Shown piece by piece: positions 47,438 to 58,109 of a stretch of DNA of 64,000 nucleotides. The stretch's first letter is position 1. The number at the start of each line of letters is the position of its first letter. The stretch lies in NCBI GenBank assembly GCA_008638375.1, contig CM018049.1:2344001-2408000 (forward strand). Reading direction: 5' to 3'. The notes below the pieces were generated by a model. It was not told the origin of the DNA. It was given only the letters and a program-made list of their open reading frames with translations, and made no database searches. The position numbers and the translations under genes are program-made. Source of the DNA: Nyssa sinensis (lineage: Eukaryota > Streptophyta > Magnoliopsida > Cornales > Nyssaceae).

Positions 47438-48101
47438 CCACATACTATAACTCACACACACCATCTCACTTGAGACACACACACACACTTACACCCTTCT
47501 GCACACACTTTATATATGTATATTTTTAATTCTCTTATATACATACATGTATGTTTACAATATACACACATGCATACATACTTGGCCAAATGTATGTACA
47601 CACAATACACCTTCAATGTGTGTATGTGTGTGTCATCATATTTAATTATAACTAACCAGTAACTTCTTTTATTAAATTAATTAATTATTTTAAAATTAAT
47701 TATTCTCTTAAGTGAATAATCTTCACATTAATTTTTTATAATCTCGTAATACGTGCCTAAATCTTATACTTAAGGACCGACGGTTGACGTGAAAACATAC
47801 AATTACTATGGAATCAACCGGAATAGGTTGGTGATTGCAACGAAAGTGATGTACAGTCGTCCCAGGTTTTCAAGACCCTTACGTTGGTGACTGTAACGAA
47901 AGTGATGTACAGTCGTCTTGGGTTTTCAGGACTATTACATTGGTGATTGCAACGAAAGTGATGTACAGTTGTTCTGGGTTTTTAGGACTATTACTAAAAA
48001 TCCACGCGTTGGGGTTGAAACCGACCTCGTTACTTAAGGTCTCGATCACCAATTTAAAATTAACGGCTTTAATGATCCCTAATTCCGATCAAGGTATTAC
48101 A
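46534..48101 (-). mobile_element. 5'-terminal piece of LTR H
   Basis: It contains the CT-rich leader, AT/GT microsatellites (47380-47430, 47530-47640), an AT-rich AATTAATT stretch, and a 56-bp tandem repeat before the terminal ATTCCGATCAAGGTATTACA. Open frames over the microsatellites are artefacts. Confidence 0.85.
47825..47995. repeat. 56-bp tandem repeat, about three copies, near the 5' end of LTR H
   Basis: Units with AACGAAAGTGATGTACAGT start at 47839, 47895 and 47951. The copies are diverged by a few bases. No other LTR here has this repeat. Confidence 0.85.
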
Positions 48102-48862
48102 TTCATTATTACTATCTTCTTGTATCTTATTTTGGGATAAGCCTTTTGGACCCTCGGGTCATTGTTGTACATCTTGGTGACTGGATATTGGCTATCTGTT
48201 ATTCCTTTCTCCTATTATTCTTGTGAATTAACCTTGACCCATGGCAAAGATTGGAATTTACTTACTGAGCTTTGTTAGCTCACCCCTTATTTATAACCAT
48301 TTTCCAGGTAGCTTATGATAGATGATATGGAGTGAAATAACTAGCAGAACTAGTGAAGCATAATGATTTACACTGACGAGATGAACTCCAAGTCAAGTTG
48401 ACTACGTACTTTGTAAAGTTAAGTTCACAACTTGTATTATAATATTACATCATTAGTGATGAGGTTAGCCTAGTATGTTGGATCACTATGATTAAATTGT
48501 ACTTGGAGACATTCTGATTGTTGATCATTGGAGATGAGTTTTGATCAGCTGAATTGTATTGGTGTGACTTCCGCTTAAGTAATTCATTGATATAGAATGG
48601 ATGCATTGGAGCATGTATATTGATACTTTAGAGATATTTGGTGACTAATTTTAGACATGCTCTGATGTGTTTGGATGAATTGCATTTTCAATTTAAAAAG
48701 GGTTTAATTTCCGCTGCTTTGACCCTACATTTAGAATGCAATTCATTGTAAAGTTCAGAAGTTGCCTTTGGTTGTTCGCATTGACGGCAGGAAAAACCGA
48801 CAAAGTGGCCAATTGGCATCACATCCTCGAGATCCGTGTAGGGTGGGTTTCGGATCGTGACA

Positions 48863-49440
48863 TCCCTTGCGAAGCAGACGCTTGGCTTGGATGGATGAAA
48901 CAAAATAGGGCGGAAAGGCTATTCTTATCCCCTCAAATACGATGCTCGGTTGCCCTAGATTCTTAATATGTTCTCTATTTTCTACACAATCAATGGTAAC
49001 GTGATTCGTAGTTACCCAATCCATGCCGAGGATTACATCGAATCCACAAATATCTAAGGGTATCAAATCAGTAACTAACTAGGTACCCATGACTTCTATT
49101 TCACATGATTTATGTATTACTGTCCCCAATAGTCATTCTCCCAAAGGAATTGAAACAGTCAACATATAGCCTAGGGGTTTAGCTTTTAAATTCAACTGGC
49201 AAAAAATGTGGGAGATATGAATGAATGTGTAGAACTAGTATCAAATAGTAAATGTACAGGTTGGGAACAAACTGAAAGGGTACCTGTAACCACTGAAGTG
49301 GTAGCCTAAACATCCCTCGGTGTGATGGAAAAGACCCTCCCTGGGCGTTGCTGGTCATTCCTTGGTCCTTCATTTCTGGTCTGAGGTCGTGCGACAAAGG
49401 CTGATGGAACAGGTGCAGAGCTGATCATAGTCCTGCCACT
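48863..49440 (-). pseudogene. Protease remnant of element K
   Basis: Minus strand: active-site region LLFDTSSTHSFIS (49229-49243; the usual DTG is DTS), then stops, then ICGFDVILGMDWVTTNHVTI (about 49030-49060) and FVSSIQAKRLLRKGC, where LTR B cuts in. The loss of the DTG glycine and the stops make it inactive. In a live element it processes gag-pol. Confidence 0.85.
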
Positions 49441-50296
49441 CTTGGGACAATCTTTCATGAAATTCCCAGTCTGACTGCAACTGAAGCAAACGTTGGTGTT
49501 CTTATGGCACTATCCCTGTACTGCGTGAGCCAGCACCTGGCTTGAAGAGCGAAGATCCTCGTCCTCTATCTCTGTTGCCACCTGACCTCTAGTTCTCTAT
49601 TTTCTTTGCATACTTCTCCCCATTGTGCTCTATAATCCTTTTCGTCGCCACTACCTCACTGTAAGTGGCTAGTTGCTAGGGCTTGATTCTATCTTTGATG
49701 GCTCACCTCAAACCTCCCTCAAACTTGCAGGCCTTCAGGCTTTTCGTATTGATGACCTTGGGAGAAAACCTAGCTAATTCAGTAAATCTGACCTCATACT
49801 CATCCACTGTCATGCCCCCTTACTAAAGGACTAAAAACTCGACAATTTTCTGATCTCTTGCCTCTTGGGGGAAGTACTTTTGGTTGAAGACTTCTTTGAA
49901 TTGTTGTCAGCTCATATTGGGCTCTCGTGCTTCTTCTAGTAGCCACCACTTATGAGTTGTTCCCTTGAATATGTATGTGGCATAAGCCACTTTCTGCTCC
50001 TCGGTGCAAGTCATGATCTGGAATATCCTGTTCATTTCTAACGGCCAGTCCTTAGCTATTGTGGGGCCTCCCTTTCCATCAAATGTCGATGGCTTCAAAT
50101 CTTGAAACTGCTTATATGGGTACGACTGGTCCCTATCGTCACCCTGTCGACCTCCACGGATGCCAGTATGGTCTTGTCGTACTGGTTCATTCTCACCTCC
50201 ATAGGGACTAAGCAGAGACTCCAAAATCCTTTCTAATATCTGCTCTACTCTGTCTAGTCGATCTGACTCCATAGCGGTACTACAAGTACGGACCAT
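49441..50296 (-). pseudogene. gag remnant of element K
   Basis: It starts at 50296 (MVRTCSTAMESDRLDRVEQI) and shows the gag domain (IAKDWPLEMNRIFQI, VAYATYIFKGTTHKWW), a stop after EPNMS near 49907, and further matches (KYFPQEARDQ, VDEYEVRFTELARF) with several stops. The zinc knuckle CFSCSQTGNFMKDC at 49446-49489 has Asn in place of its His. It is a close cousin of the gag of N and more distant from A. Confidence 0.88.
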
Positions 50297-51158
50297 TTAC
50301 TACAAAAGAACAGTATTTAGCAGTCAAGTAAGCATCACCATAATAGGTTTTACTTAATAATTGACTCTACTAGTCTTAGTACTCTAGTACTAATCTCCCA
50401 TGAACCACTAAAACCTTGGGCTCTAATACCACATTTGTCAGGACCCGTAACCCATCTTGTGCAGATCAGGGGCCTGCATCGGGGGCACCGGCCCGCAAGC
50501 CGTCCCTTGCTAAAGGACCTCAAACACTAATTGATTAATTATTAATTACATGTCATGTCATTAGTTAATCTAATAGTATCATCAGAGTATAGTTATACAT
50601 GCTAGAATAAATGTAAGAGTTTAGTTTACAGATCCTCAAATACTGGTCCCTATCGTCACCCTGTCGACCTCCACGGATGCCAGTATGGTCTTGTCGTACT
50701 GGTTCATTCTCACCTCCATAGGGACTAAGCAGAGACTCCAAAATCCTTTCTAATATTTGCTCTACTTTGTCTAGTCGATCTAACTCCATAGTGGTACTAC
50801 AAGTACGGACCATTTACTGCAAAAGAATAGTATTTAGCAGTCAAGTAAGCATCACCATAATAGGTTTTACTTAATAATTGACTCTACTAGTCTTAGTACT
50901 TTAGTACTAATCTCCCATGAACCACTAAAACCTTAGGCTCTAATACCACACTTGTCAGGACCCGTAACCCATCCTGTGCAGATCAGGGGCCTGCGTCAGG
51001 GGCACTGGCCGGCAAGTCGTCCCCTGCTAAAGGATCTCAAACACTAATTGATTAATTATTAATTACATGTCATGTCATTAGTTAATCTAGTAGTATCATC
51101 AGAGTATAGTTATACATGCCAGAATAAACGTAAGAGTTTAGTTTACAGATCCTCAAAT
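50125..51158. repeat. 517-bp tandem duplication across the K LTR/PBS/gag start
   Basis: Copy 1 is 50125-50641 and copy 2 is 50642-51158. Each holds the gag start, the PBS and the first ~205 bases of the LTR. The copies differ by only a few percent, so the duplication is recent relative to the decay of K. It creates a second truncated gag start (ATG at 50813). Confidence 0.93.
50418..50431 (-). other. Primer binding site of K, slightly decayed
   Basis: The minus strand reads TGGTATTAGAGCCC, one change from the initiator-Met site, just before the LTR boundary at 50436. A second copy in the tandem duplication lies at about 50935-50948. Confidence 0.8.
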
Positions 51159-51597
51159 ACAAAAACATACACAAGATCTGGACACATGGAGAACTAAAAT
51201 TATACTACACTTAGTCTATTACAATGATAGCAAAAGCCTACACTCTACTTGCAAAAGGACAATCTGTGGCAAAATGTGACGTTTACTCGATGTGCATGCC
51301 CGATGGTCCTTCTGTAGTTTGCTGTCCTGAAAAAAAAATTACATAACTAGAGTGAGCTAACTTAGCTTAGTAAGTAAATTCCATCGCTCTGCCATGGGTC
51401 AAGGTTAGTCTAAAAAGAAGGATATGAACAATAGCAAGCAAGATATAATATCCCAATAGCTAATCACTAAGAGTGTAAATCAATAGAAATGACCCATAGG
51501 TCCAATAGGCACATCCCAAGGTAGAATAGCAAATTAACAATAGGGATTGGCCTATACAATAGTTTGTTGCCATAAATTACTAGATAGCAATTCGAGT

Positions 51598-51760
51598 CCA
51601 AAGATAGGTAAGCAAGCATATCATCAATCAAATAATGTATCATCAAATAATCCAAGAATAGGCTCACAAGGCTTATCAATAACTAACTAGTACATCATCA
51701 AACAATCCAAAGATAGGCTAGCAAGGCATATCAATAACCAAATAGTGCATCATCAGGATA
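51598..51760. repeat. Tandem repeat, about 55-bp unit, three copies, in LTR K
   Basis: Units start at 51598, 51652 and 51707 with CCAARRATAGG and share CAAGGCWTATCAATAAC and CATCATCA. Confidence 0.75.
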
Positions 51761-53382
51761 TATTCAATAACGATATGAGCTACTAAAAGAATAGATGTTG
51801 TCACAAATAGGGCCCGGCTACCCCCAAAAGCACTCATCTAGGTTCACCCCACTAACGGGCTCTTGAATAGCACTAGAGTTCTTTATCACCTATCATGTCC
51901 TCCATGGACTAAGTGTTGGGTGTCATTCCCAATCACCAACCCGTAGGTCCAAAAGCTTCTATGAATCATATGGATGTTGTGATAGATCACAACTTCAGGC
52001 ACTCATAATAATATCATGATCATTAAAATCTCACATGCGATGTGCATATTTGTCACGACCCGAAACCCACCCTGAGCGGATTACCGGATCGCGATCGCCG
52101 CCCCGAGACCCGAGGGCCTCGAGACAAGGCTCGCATATACAGCGGTATTGAATAGATGTGCAACATACATTTTGCGGAAGCATGAAAAACTTTTTCTTTT
52201 CTTTTCTCGTTTTTTTAAATTATGCACATCCGTTCGGTACTGCCGCTCCATACATAGCATACATGGTTACACATTCAGAGTATAATGAAAACTTAAAGAC
52301 TTCATACATTCATACCATACATATTCGATGGCCCTGAGGGCTTATTACATATTCTTGCATTGTCTATTAATACAAAACGTGCTATTAGTGTTCATAGGTT
52401 CTTCAAAAGAAACTACTTAACATATCCATCCAAAAAGACAGCTAGACTCATCGTTGTCGTCCTTAAGACCCTGTCTGCTGCATCACCTGAAAGGGGGGGT
52501 CCGAACAAAGTCCGGGTAAGCTAATCTAAGCTTGTGAGCAATTCCAGTATTCGTCATGGGGTTTTCAATTAGCAGTGGTTTAGTACATAAAAGTTTGTAA
52601 AATAGTCACCGCCAATTGTTCGTATACTTTGAATACAGAATATATGCATTCCTTAAAACATGTAGCTTTGAAACATTTAAATTATTCAAGCTAAACTTAT
52701 ACATATGAACTTTAAAACATATAACATATCATGTATTTCTTAAATAGAGTATATAAAACTCAAACATATGCATATTGAAAATGAGAGTAAAAATCTGCTT
52801 CCATTTTCAAATCATTTGTCATCTTATCACTTCCGTTAGTGGAATCCGTTTCGAACCGGACTCCCATATTACTTATAAATGGAGATATCTCATTTGCCTG
52901 GGGGATTAAATCCTGCTACCGGCATTTTACAGGGCAATTGGGTTCCGTAAAACCCAAAATCCTGCCTATTTTACAGGGCAACTGAAAACTCAGAATCCTA
53001 TCTAAGTGCTTATGCACCATTCATCTTGCATAAAAAAAAAATACATTTAACATATGAGTATATCAAATAGATATTTCTTGTGAGTACTTTAAAACATAAC
53101 ATTCATAACTTCGTGATAAACATTCGTATACTTGAAATAAGCAAATTCAGAATATTTAACACTAATTGCATTTTAACTAGACATGTTGAAAAGTATTTGA
53201 AGGAAACTGTTGCAGAAACCAATCACTGAGCATGTCACAATGGGGTTATAAAAATAGAACAATTAAAAAAACTGAATCATGTAAACACTGAATTTGAAAT
53301 TTCAAACATTTCATATCTTTGCATTTAAAACCTTTTTAAATCCATGGAGTTAAATCTCCACTTCAAACACAGGGTTACTCAC

Positions 53383-53437
53383 CTTGGTTCTTTAGGGTTA
53401 GTGCTAATAATGCGCTTTCCCACTTTCCTCGTAGTTC
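53383..53437 (-). other. Predicted LTR exon 2, element L (55 nt)
   Basis: Minus-strand acceptor ATTCTTAG, purine-rich block, donor ACCAAG|GTGAGTAACCC. Nearly identical in sequence to the E block. Confidence 0.62.
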
Positions 53438-53819
53438 CTAAGAATAATTCATAAACATCTCATCAACTTCACATTCATTGTAATATCATCATGATATTCC
53501 TTAACTTATGCTTAAATCGTATTAGATCCTAAAACGATTTTGTAATTTCGTATGTACTTAACTTAACTCGTACTCTTAACCTATGACACAATTTAATGTG
53601 TTAGGAATTGAATTTATTTCAATTTATACTCTTCTGGGAGCTCCATTAACTTTAATTTAAAGTTATTTATTTGACATGTTTACGTGTCGTGTCTTTTCGT
53701 ATTTCATTCCTCGTATACGCCTTAGTATTAATACTTTGGCAATATTTCAGTCCATAGTCATTTAACAGATGCTATTCATCAAATTTTATGTCTTTTATTT
53801 TAGACATTTCTTTTGGTCG

Positions 53820-54260
53820 AATAGACTCTATCACTGAGTCCGGAGTGTCGAAGAAAGTCGGTTTAGGCTTTCCTAACATTTTATTCAGACTTTTATATAT
53901 GAAAGGACAAAATGGTTATTTACCGTTTTACGTGTCACATTTTTCTGTACTTCGTTTCGTAATTTGGACTCCATTATTGAGTCCGGGATGTCAAAGAAAG
54001 TTAATTTAGACCTTCTTTGATTTCATTTTGGCTTTAGGGGTACCAGGGGTATTTTGGTCTTTTTACCCCTTTACGCGTCTTTATTTTTCGGGACCCCATT
54101 TCGTGTCGTGAACCTCACTATTGGACTCAGAAGCTCCGAGATAGTAAGAATACACTAATAACTTGTTAAATTTGGTTAAGGGGTATTTTGGTCATTTACC
54201 CCTTACGTGTTTTTATTTTTTGGGACCCCATTTCGTAAAATGGACCCCACCATTAGTCTC
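53820..54260 (-). repeat. Four-copy inverted-repeat module array in LTR L
   Basis: Motifs at about 53824, 53966, 54109 and 54242; the second is GGACTCCATTATTGAGTCC, identical to a copy in LTR I. Confidence 0.78.
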
Positions 54261-54605
54261 AGAATGTCCAAAATAGTAAAAATACACTATTCATAGGCTT
54301 AGTTTGGACTTCCTTTGCTCTATTTATGACCCAAGGGCAAAATAGTAATTTTGCTTTATTTATTAAAATAATTAAATATTTATTTAATTATTTAAATATT
54401 TTTCTAGGGGTGAAATTGAACAAAATTCTCAAAATCTGGGCCACAGTAGAATTTCCCTCAACAGTTGGGGTCAATCCGTAAATAGGTAAAGTGTTGGTTT
54501 ATTTATTTTTTAAATAATTTAGAAACCAAAGGGTTCGGTCCAGTTTTAAATGAACCAGTCCGGTTCAGTCGTAAACCAACCGGTTTATCCGGTTTATTTA
54601 CATGT

Positions 54606-54630
54606 GGCTGACGTCATCATGACGTCAGCC
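54606..54630. promoter_or_regulatory. Perfect double TGACGTCA palindrome in LTR L
   Basis: Arms GGCTGACGTCAT and ATGACGTCAGCC flank a single C, so two TGACGTCA cores sit in one 25-bp perfect inverted repeat. Confidence 0.62.
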
Positions 54631-55675
54631 CTAGGTCTCATTTAAATTAACCACGACCCAAAACGTCGCCATTCCATTTAATCGGTGGCAAGCCCAGAGG
54701 CTGCCACCTGTCCGAGTCGACTCAGCCACATTTTAAAAACGAGTCAACCCGTCATCGTCTTCCCCAATCGACCGACTGAAAAACCCTAGTTTCAGTTTCC
54801 CTTTTTCTTCTATTTCGTGACGTTTCACTCAATCTTTCTTCACTGTTTTTGTCCCAAAATGTTCCTAAGGTTTATACAATTCGATTGGCATTCATTTTAG
54901 ACTTTAAAACCCCTTCATATGTTCGGTTTTGAACTCGATAATCCGAACTGTTATTTCGGTCGTTCATGCTTATTTCTTAACCAAATTTCATGGGATTTTG
55001 TTTGTTATGATCCCCTCTTCATGGAGATTCATATATCGTTCCTAAATATCGATTTAAACTAAGTTTTAAAAGGGTTAGGGTGTAACCCGTAACCTGTAAC
55101 TCGATATTTGAAGGCCATTGTTTGTGATTTTTGGTCGCGGTCACACGTTTTTATAACCTTCATGGCTTCTTCTTGAAGCCTTGATACACCATTTTTGGTT
55201 TAGTTGCCATGGGTTCAGACCTGCTTCAAGCAAGGTCCTCCCATGGCGGTTCTTCTGGGTTTCATGTTGTGAGTCATTTTCATGGCCTAATTTCATGCTT
55301 AATACACGTCTATATATATATTTAAGCATCATATACACAAATCATAACCTAATCTCTTAACACATGCAAAATATTCTAGAGAGAGAAAATGACAACTTTG
55401 AACATTTCTCACCTTTTTGGCCGTGGGTTCTAGGTCTTTTCTTTCTGATTTCCTTCCTCTTCTTCTCCTTCAGTTCCTTAGCTTTCTTTTCTTACGAAAC
55501 AAGCATGCAATGCATGTTTGTTCCTTTTAAAGAGAAGGGAACCGACCTCTCTCTCTCCTCTATTCTCTCTCTCTCCTTTCTCTCTCTCTTCTTTCTGATT
55601 TCATAGCCCTACATAGCCTTCCCATCTCATAAATTTTGCTTTCCTTCTTTCCTACTTTGCATTTAATTTTTGAGA

Positions 55676-55683
55676 TATTTATA
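55676..55683 (-). promoter_or_regulatory. Candidate TATA box of LTR L
   Basis: The minus strand reads GTATAAATATCTC at the edge of the AT/CA repeats and before the CT/GA leader. Confidence 0.45.
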
Positions 55684-56251
55684 CATATAATATATATACA
55701 TATATATACATATACACATATAAGACAACACACACACACACACACACCAGCCGACACACACACACCTTTTCACACACTGTTCACTCTTCTACTTTATCAT
55801 ATTTTACTTTTACATTTTACATATATCATTTAATTAATACATATATATATACATATACATTTAATTAATACATATACATATATCCATTTCTTATAATTAA
55901 TTAATTAATTTAATAATTAATTAATTATCTATATATAATTTCTTTTTCTCGTAATACGTGCCATGTGACCCGGTATCCCGGGTCGGGATATTACAATATT
56001 TGTGGAATAACAAATTCTTAGCAGTGAGAGGCATAGCAATTTTCTAATATCCAAGCCAGGTATAGAAATGAACAAGTAATCACATTAAGATATTGGAAAT
56101 CAAATTCTCAACAGATCTACTAGGTAGAATAGGCATCAAATTGGGGAAATCAACAATGTAAGTATATATAGAATATAAATTGGCAGCATCGAGGAAATAA
56201 AATTTTGACATGGCTAGGAATTACCACATGTTAGAGTTCGGGTTTACTTAC

Positions 56252-56315
56252 CTCAAAATAGTCCTTCCTCCTTTCCAGAGGAAATCAAATTCCTTTTTCT
56301 TCCCTTTTGATGTCC
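56252..56315 (-). other. Predicted LTR exon 2, element K (64 nt)
   Basis: Minus-strand acceptor GGTTTATAG, purine-rich block, donor TTTGAG|GTAAGTAAACC. Confidence 0.55.
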
Positions 56316-56820
56316 CTATAAACCAAGAAACATTATTTAGTTCAATATCACTCATAAACTTAACTCGATTTCATTTATGAAACTACAATCTTTTAGTTTC
56401 ATGTGTCGTATTTTAAGTCTATGGACTCATCTACCTCTTTCTGGGTCTCATCGTTCTACCTTCACGGTGTCCCAATAATGGCTAATTTCATACATCAGTA
56501 TTTTAGGCATGTTATTTAGCAAAATGGACTCCACCATTGAGTCTAGAACAAAACTTTAAGGTGGGTATTCTCATAATTTTTGGAGGTCGTTTGGTATCTT
56601 TATTTGACCTTTAGGATATTTTTGGGATTAACCCAGTTTTTTCGTTCACATTTTTTGAGATTTAATTTCGTAATTTGGACTCCTCCATTGAGTCCGAAAT
56701 GCCTAAAAATATTGGGTTACATTATCTTTTTGTTTTATTCAGACATCGGGAACAATTTACTAGATGAAATTAATTTAATTTTTTTATTTTATATTATATA
56801 TTTATTCAGGTACTATTTTA

Positions 56821-56930
56821 ACTAAGTGCCTTAGTGGCACAGTGGTTCACACATGTGGGTTAAGTTCCACACACATGCACACGTCCAGGGATCGAGTCTT
56901 ACAGGCTACAGGCTTATGATTTTTTTCTAA
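56821..56930 (+). other. tRNA/SINE-like fragment in LTR K
   Basis: TTAGTGGCACAGTGGTTCAC resembles an A-box head and GGGATCGAGTCTTAC a B-box (GGTTCGANTCC with changes), followed by a T-run. The spacing fits a tRNA-derived SINE head. No TSD was checked, so this is tentative. Confidence 0.4.
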
Positions 56931-57324
56931 TTTTTCGAAAACCAAATGGCGGATAAGGGTCCAATTTAAGGATAGGATATCCCTGTTTTGTCTGAGACTT
57001 ATTCAATTAGATTTCTTACACTCGTCACCAAATAGACCTATTCAATTTTTAAATTAAAACTAAACCTCAATATGACATTGTTCCACTTAAAACATTTGTG
57101 CGATGCGACGGGTCTTGACCCGAACCCAAACTGACTATAGACCTAACCCTTTCTTGTTCATCGTCTTCCCCATCCGCTGAGCGAATGTTGCCCCAGTTTT
57201 AGGTTTCTTAAACCTCTATTTCGTGGAGTTTTAGAACCCTATTTTCTCTGCTTTCAAGTCTTATGGAATCCTAGGGCGATAAGGGTTATTTTGGCGTTGG
57301 TTTGGGACATTAAGGTGAACTCAA

Positions 57325-58078
57325 AAGCTTGGTTGAGCTTCCATGGTGATTTCTGATTTTTGCTTTGTACATGTTTGTTGCTCCATCAAAATTGATGGGG
57401 TTTCGTTTGTGATGACCCTCACCTCATGGGGATTCAATCCTCGTTCCAAAAATTAAGATTAGAGTTTATTTTAAAGGGATGGATTTTCAATCTCATGGCT
57501 GCAACTTGTGATTTCATGACCTTCTTTTGGGTATTTCGATCGTGACCTAGGGTTTTTACAACCCTTATAGTGTCTAGTTTCAATCCTAAACATCAAAAAT
57601 GAGTTTTATTAGCATTGGCTCAGACCTAGGTTTTTTAAGGTACATCAATGGCAATTCTGAATTTTCTTAGCTTAAAACTGTCCTATTTTGGTTCTCTTTT
57701 CTTGTAACACACACCCTACTTACATGCATGTACTCAAGGCTATCAAACAATCACCAAACAACACAAAATCATCCTTGTTAGTCAAAGGAAGAAAATTGGA
57801 TTTAAAGCTTTTTACCTTCACAATGAGCCCTTTTCTCCCTCTAGCTTCAAGCTCAAGCTTCTGAATCTCCAAAGCTAGCTTCTAATATTGCATGCATGAG
57901 CTTCTTCCTACTCCTTCTTCTTCTTTTCGTCTTATTCTCTCTCTACCTCACCCTCTCTCTCTCTCTTTACATGCACATGTATAATAAACACACACTAAAC
58001 ACACACACACCTAAGGTCTGAGCTTGTATACTACACAACACACACACACACACCTGTCATATATATATAACACATGTC

Positions 58079-58090
<12 letters not shown>
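57325..58090 (-). repeat. Distal K LTR segment, copy 1 of a diverged duplication
   Basis: It shares long stretches (for example TCCATCAAAATTGATGGGGT and CTCATGGGGATTCAATCCTC) with 58150-58294 plus 62482-63020, in the same order and orientation. This copy includes the CT-rich leader and AT/CA repeats. Confidence 0.75.

Positions 58091-58109
<19 letters not shown>

Larger units (their letters stand above)
10542..48101 (-). mobile_element. Solo LTR H, about 4.4 kb of its own sequence, split by E, I and J
   Basis: On the plus strand it starts TGTCGCGACCTGAAATTTG and ends CGATCAAGGTATTACA, with TSD TTCAT at 10537-10541 and 48102-48106. Its own pieces are 10542-10916, 30670-32987, 37403-37560 and 46534-48101; when the three insertions are removed these join into one minus-oriented LTR. 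It carries an acceptor CCCTTTTAG at 30723, exon-like block 31580-31634, coding-like exon 31790-32059, inverted-repeat modules at about 32310, 32455 and 32595, a TGACGTCA palindrome (32900-32923), and G-box/GAGTC motifs at 37415-37470. Confidence 0.88.
6797..48862 (+). mobile_element. Solo LTR B, about 4.5 kb of its own sequence, split by H
   Basis: It starts TGTAACACCCCGACC and ends GGGTTTCGGATCGTGACA, with TSD TCCCT at 6792-6796 and 48863-48867. Its own DNA is 6797-10541 and 48107-48862; H is inserted between. No internal region or second LTR is present, so it is read as a solo LTR. In order: AT-rich start, decayed antisense tRNA-like module (about 7228-7310), GA-rich leader, donor match at 7728/7729, GGTTC boxes, modules at about 8862 and 8996, exon-like block 9549-9626, tandem repeats at 9945-10080 and 10345-10475, acceptor TTTTCCAG at 48307. 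It splits the K pol between protease and RT. Confidence 0.9.
52051..55995 (-). mobile_element. Solo LTR L, 3945 bp
   Basis: On the plus strand it starts TGTCACGACCCGAAACCC and ends CGGGTCGGGATATTACA, with TSD ATATT at 52046-52050 and 55996-56000 inside the K LTR. In element order: AT/CA repeats, TATA 55676-55683, leader, donor AAAAG|GTGAGA at 55413/55412, GAGTC motifs 54714-54745, perfect TGACGTCA palindrome 54606-54630, GGTTC boxes, four modules about 53820-54260, exon-like block 53383-53437, acceptor CCCTTTCAG at 52487. Uninterrupted and well preserved. Confidence 0.95.

Noticed and set aside
47825..47995. CRISPR-like array
   Set aside because: Direct 56-bp tandem repeats without unique spacers, in plant LTR DNA.
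55560..55763. Minus-strand Cys/Val-rich small frame in LTR L
   Set aside because: It translates (CA)n and CT repeats in the leader.
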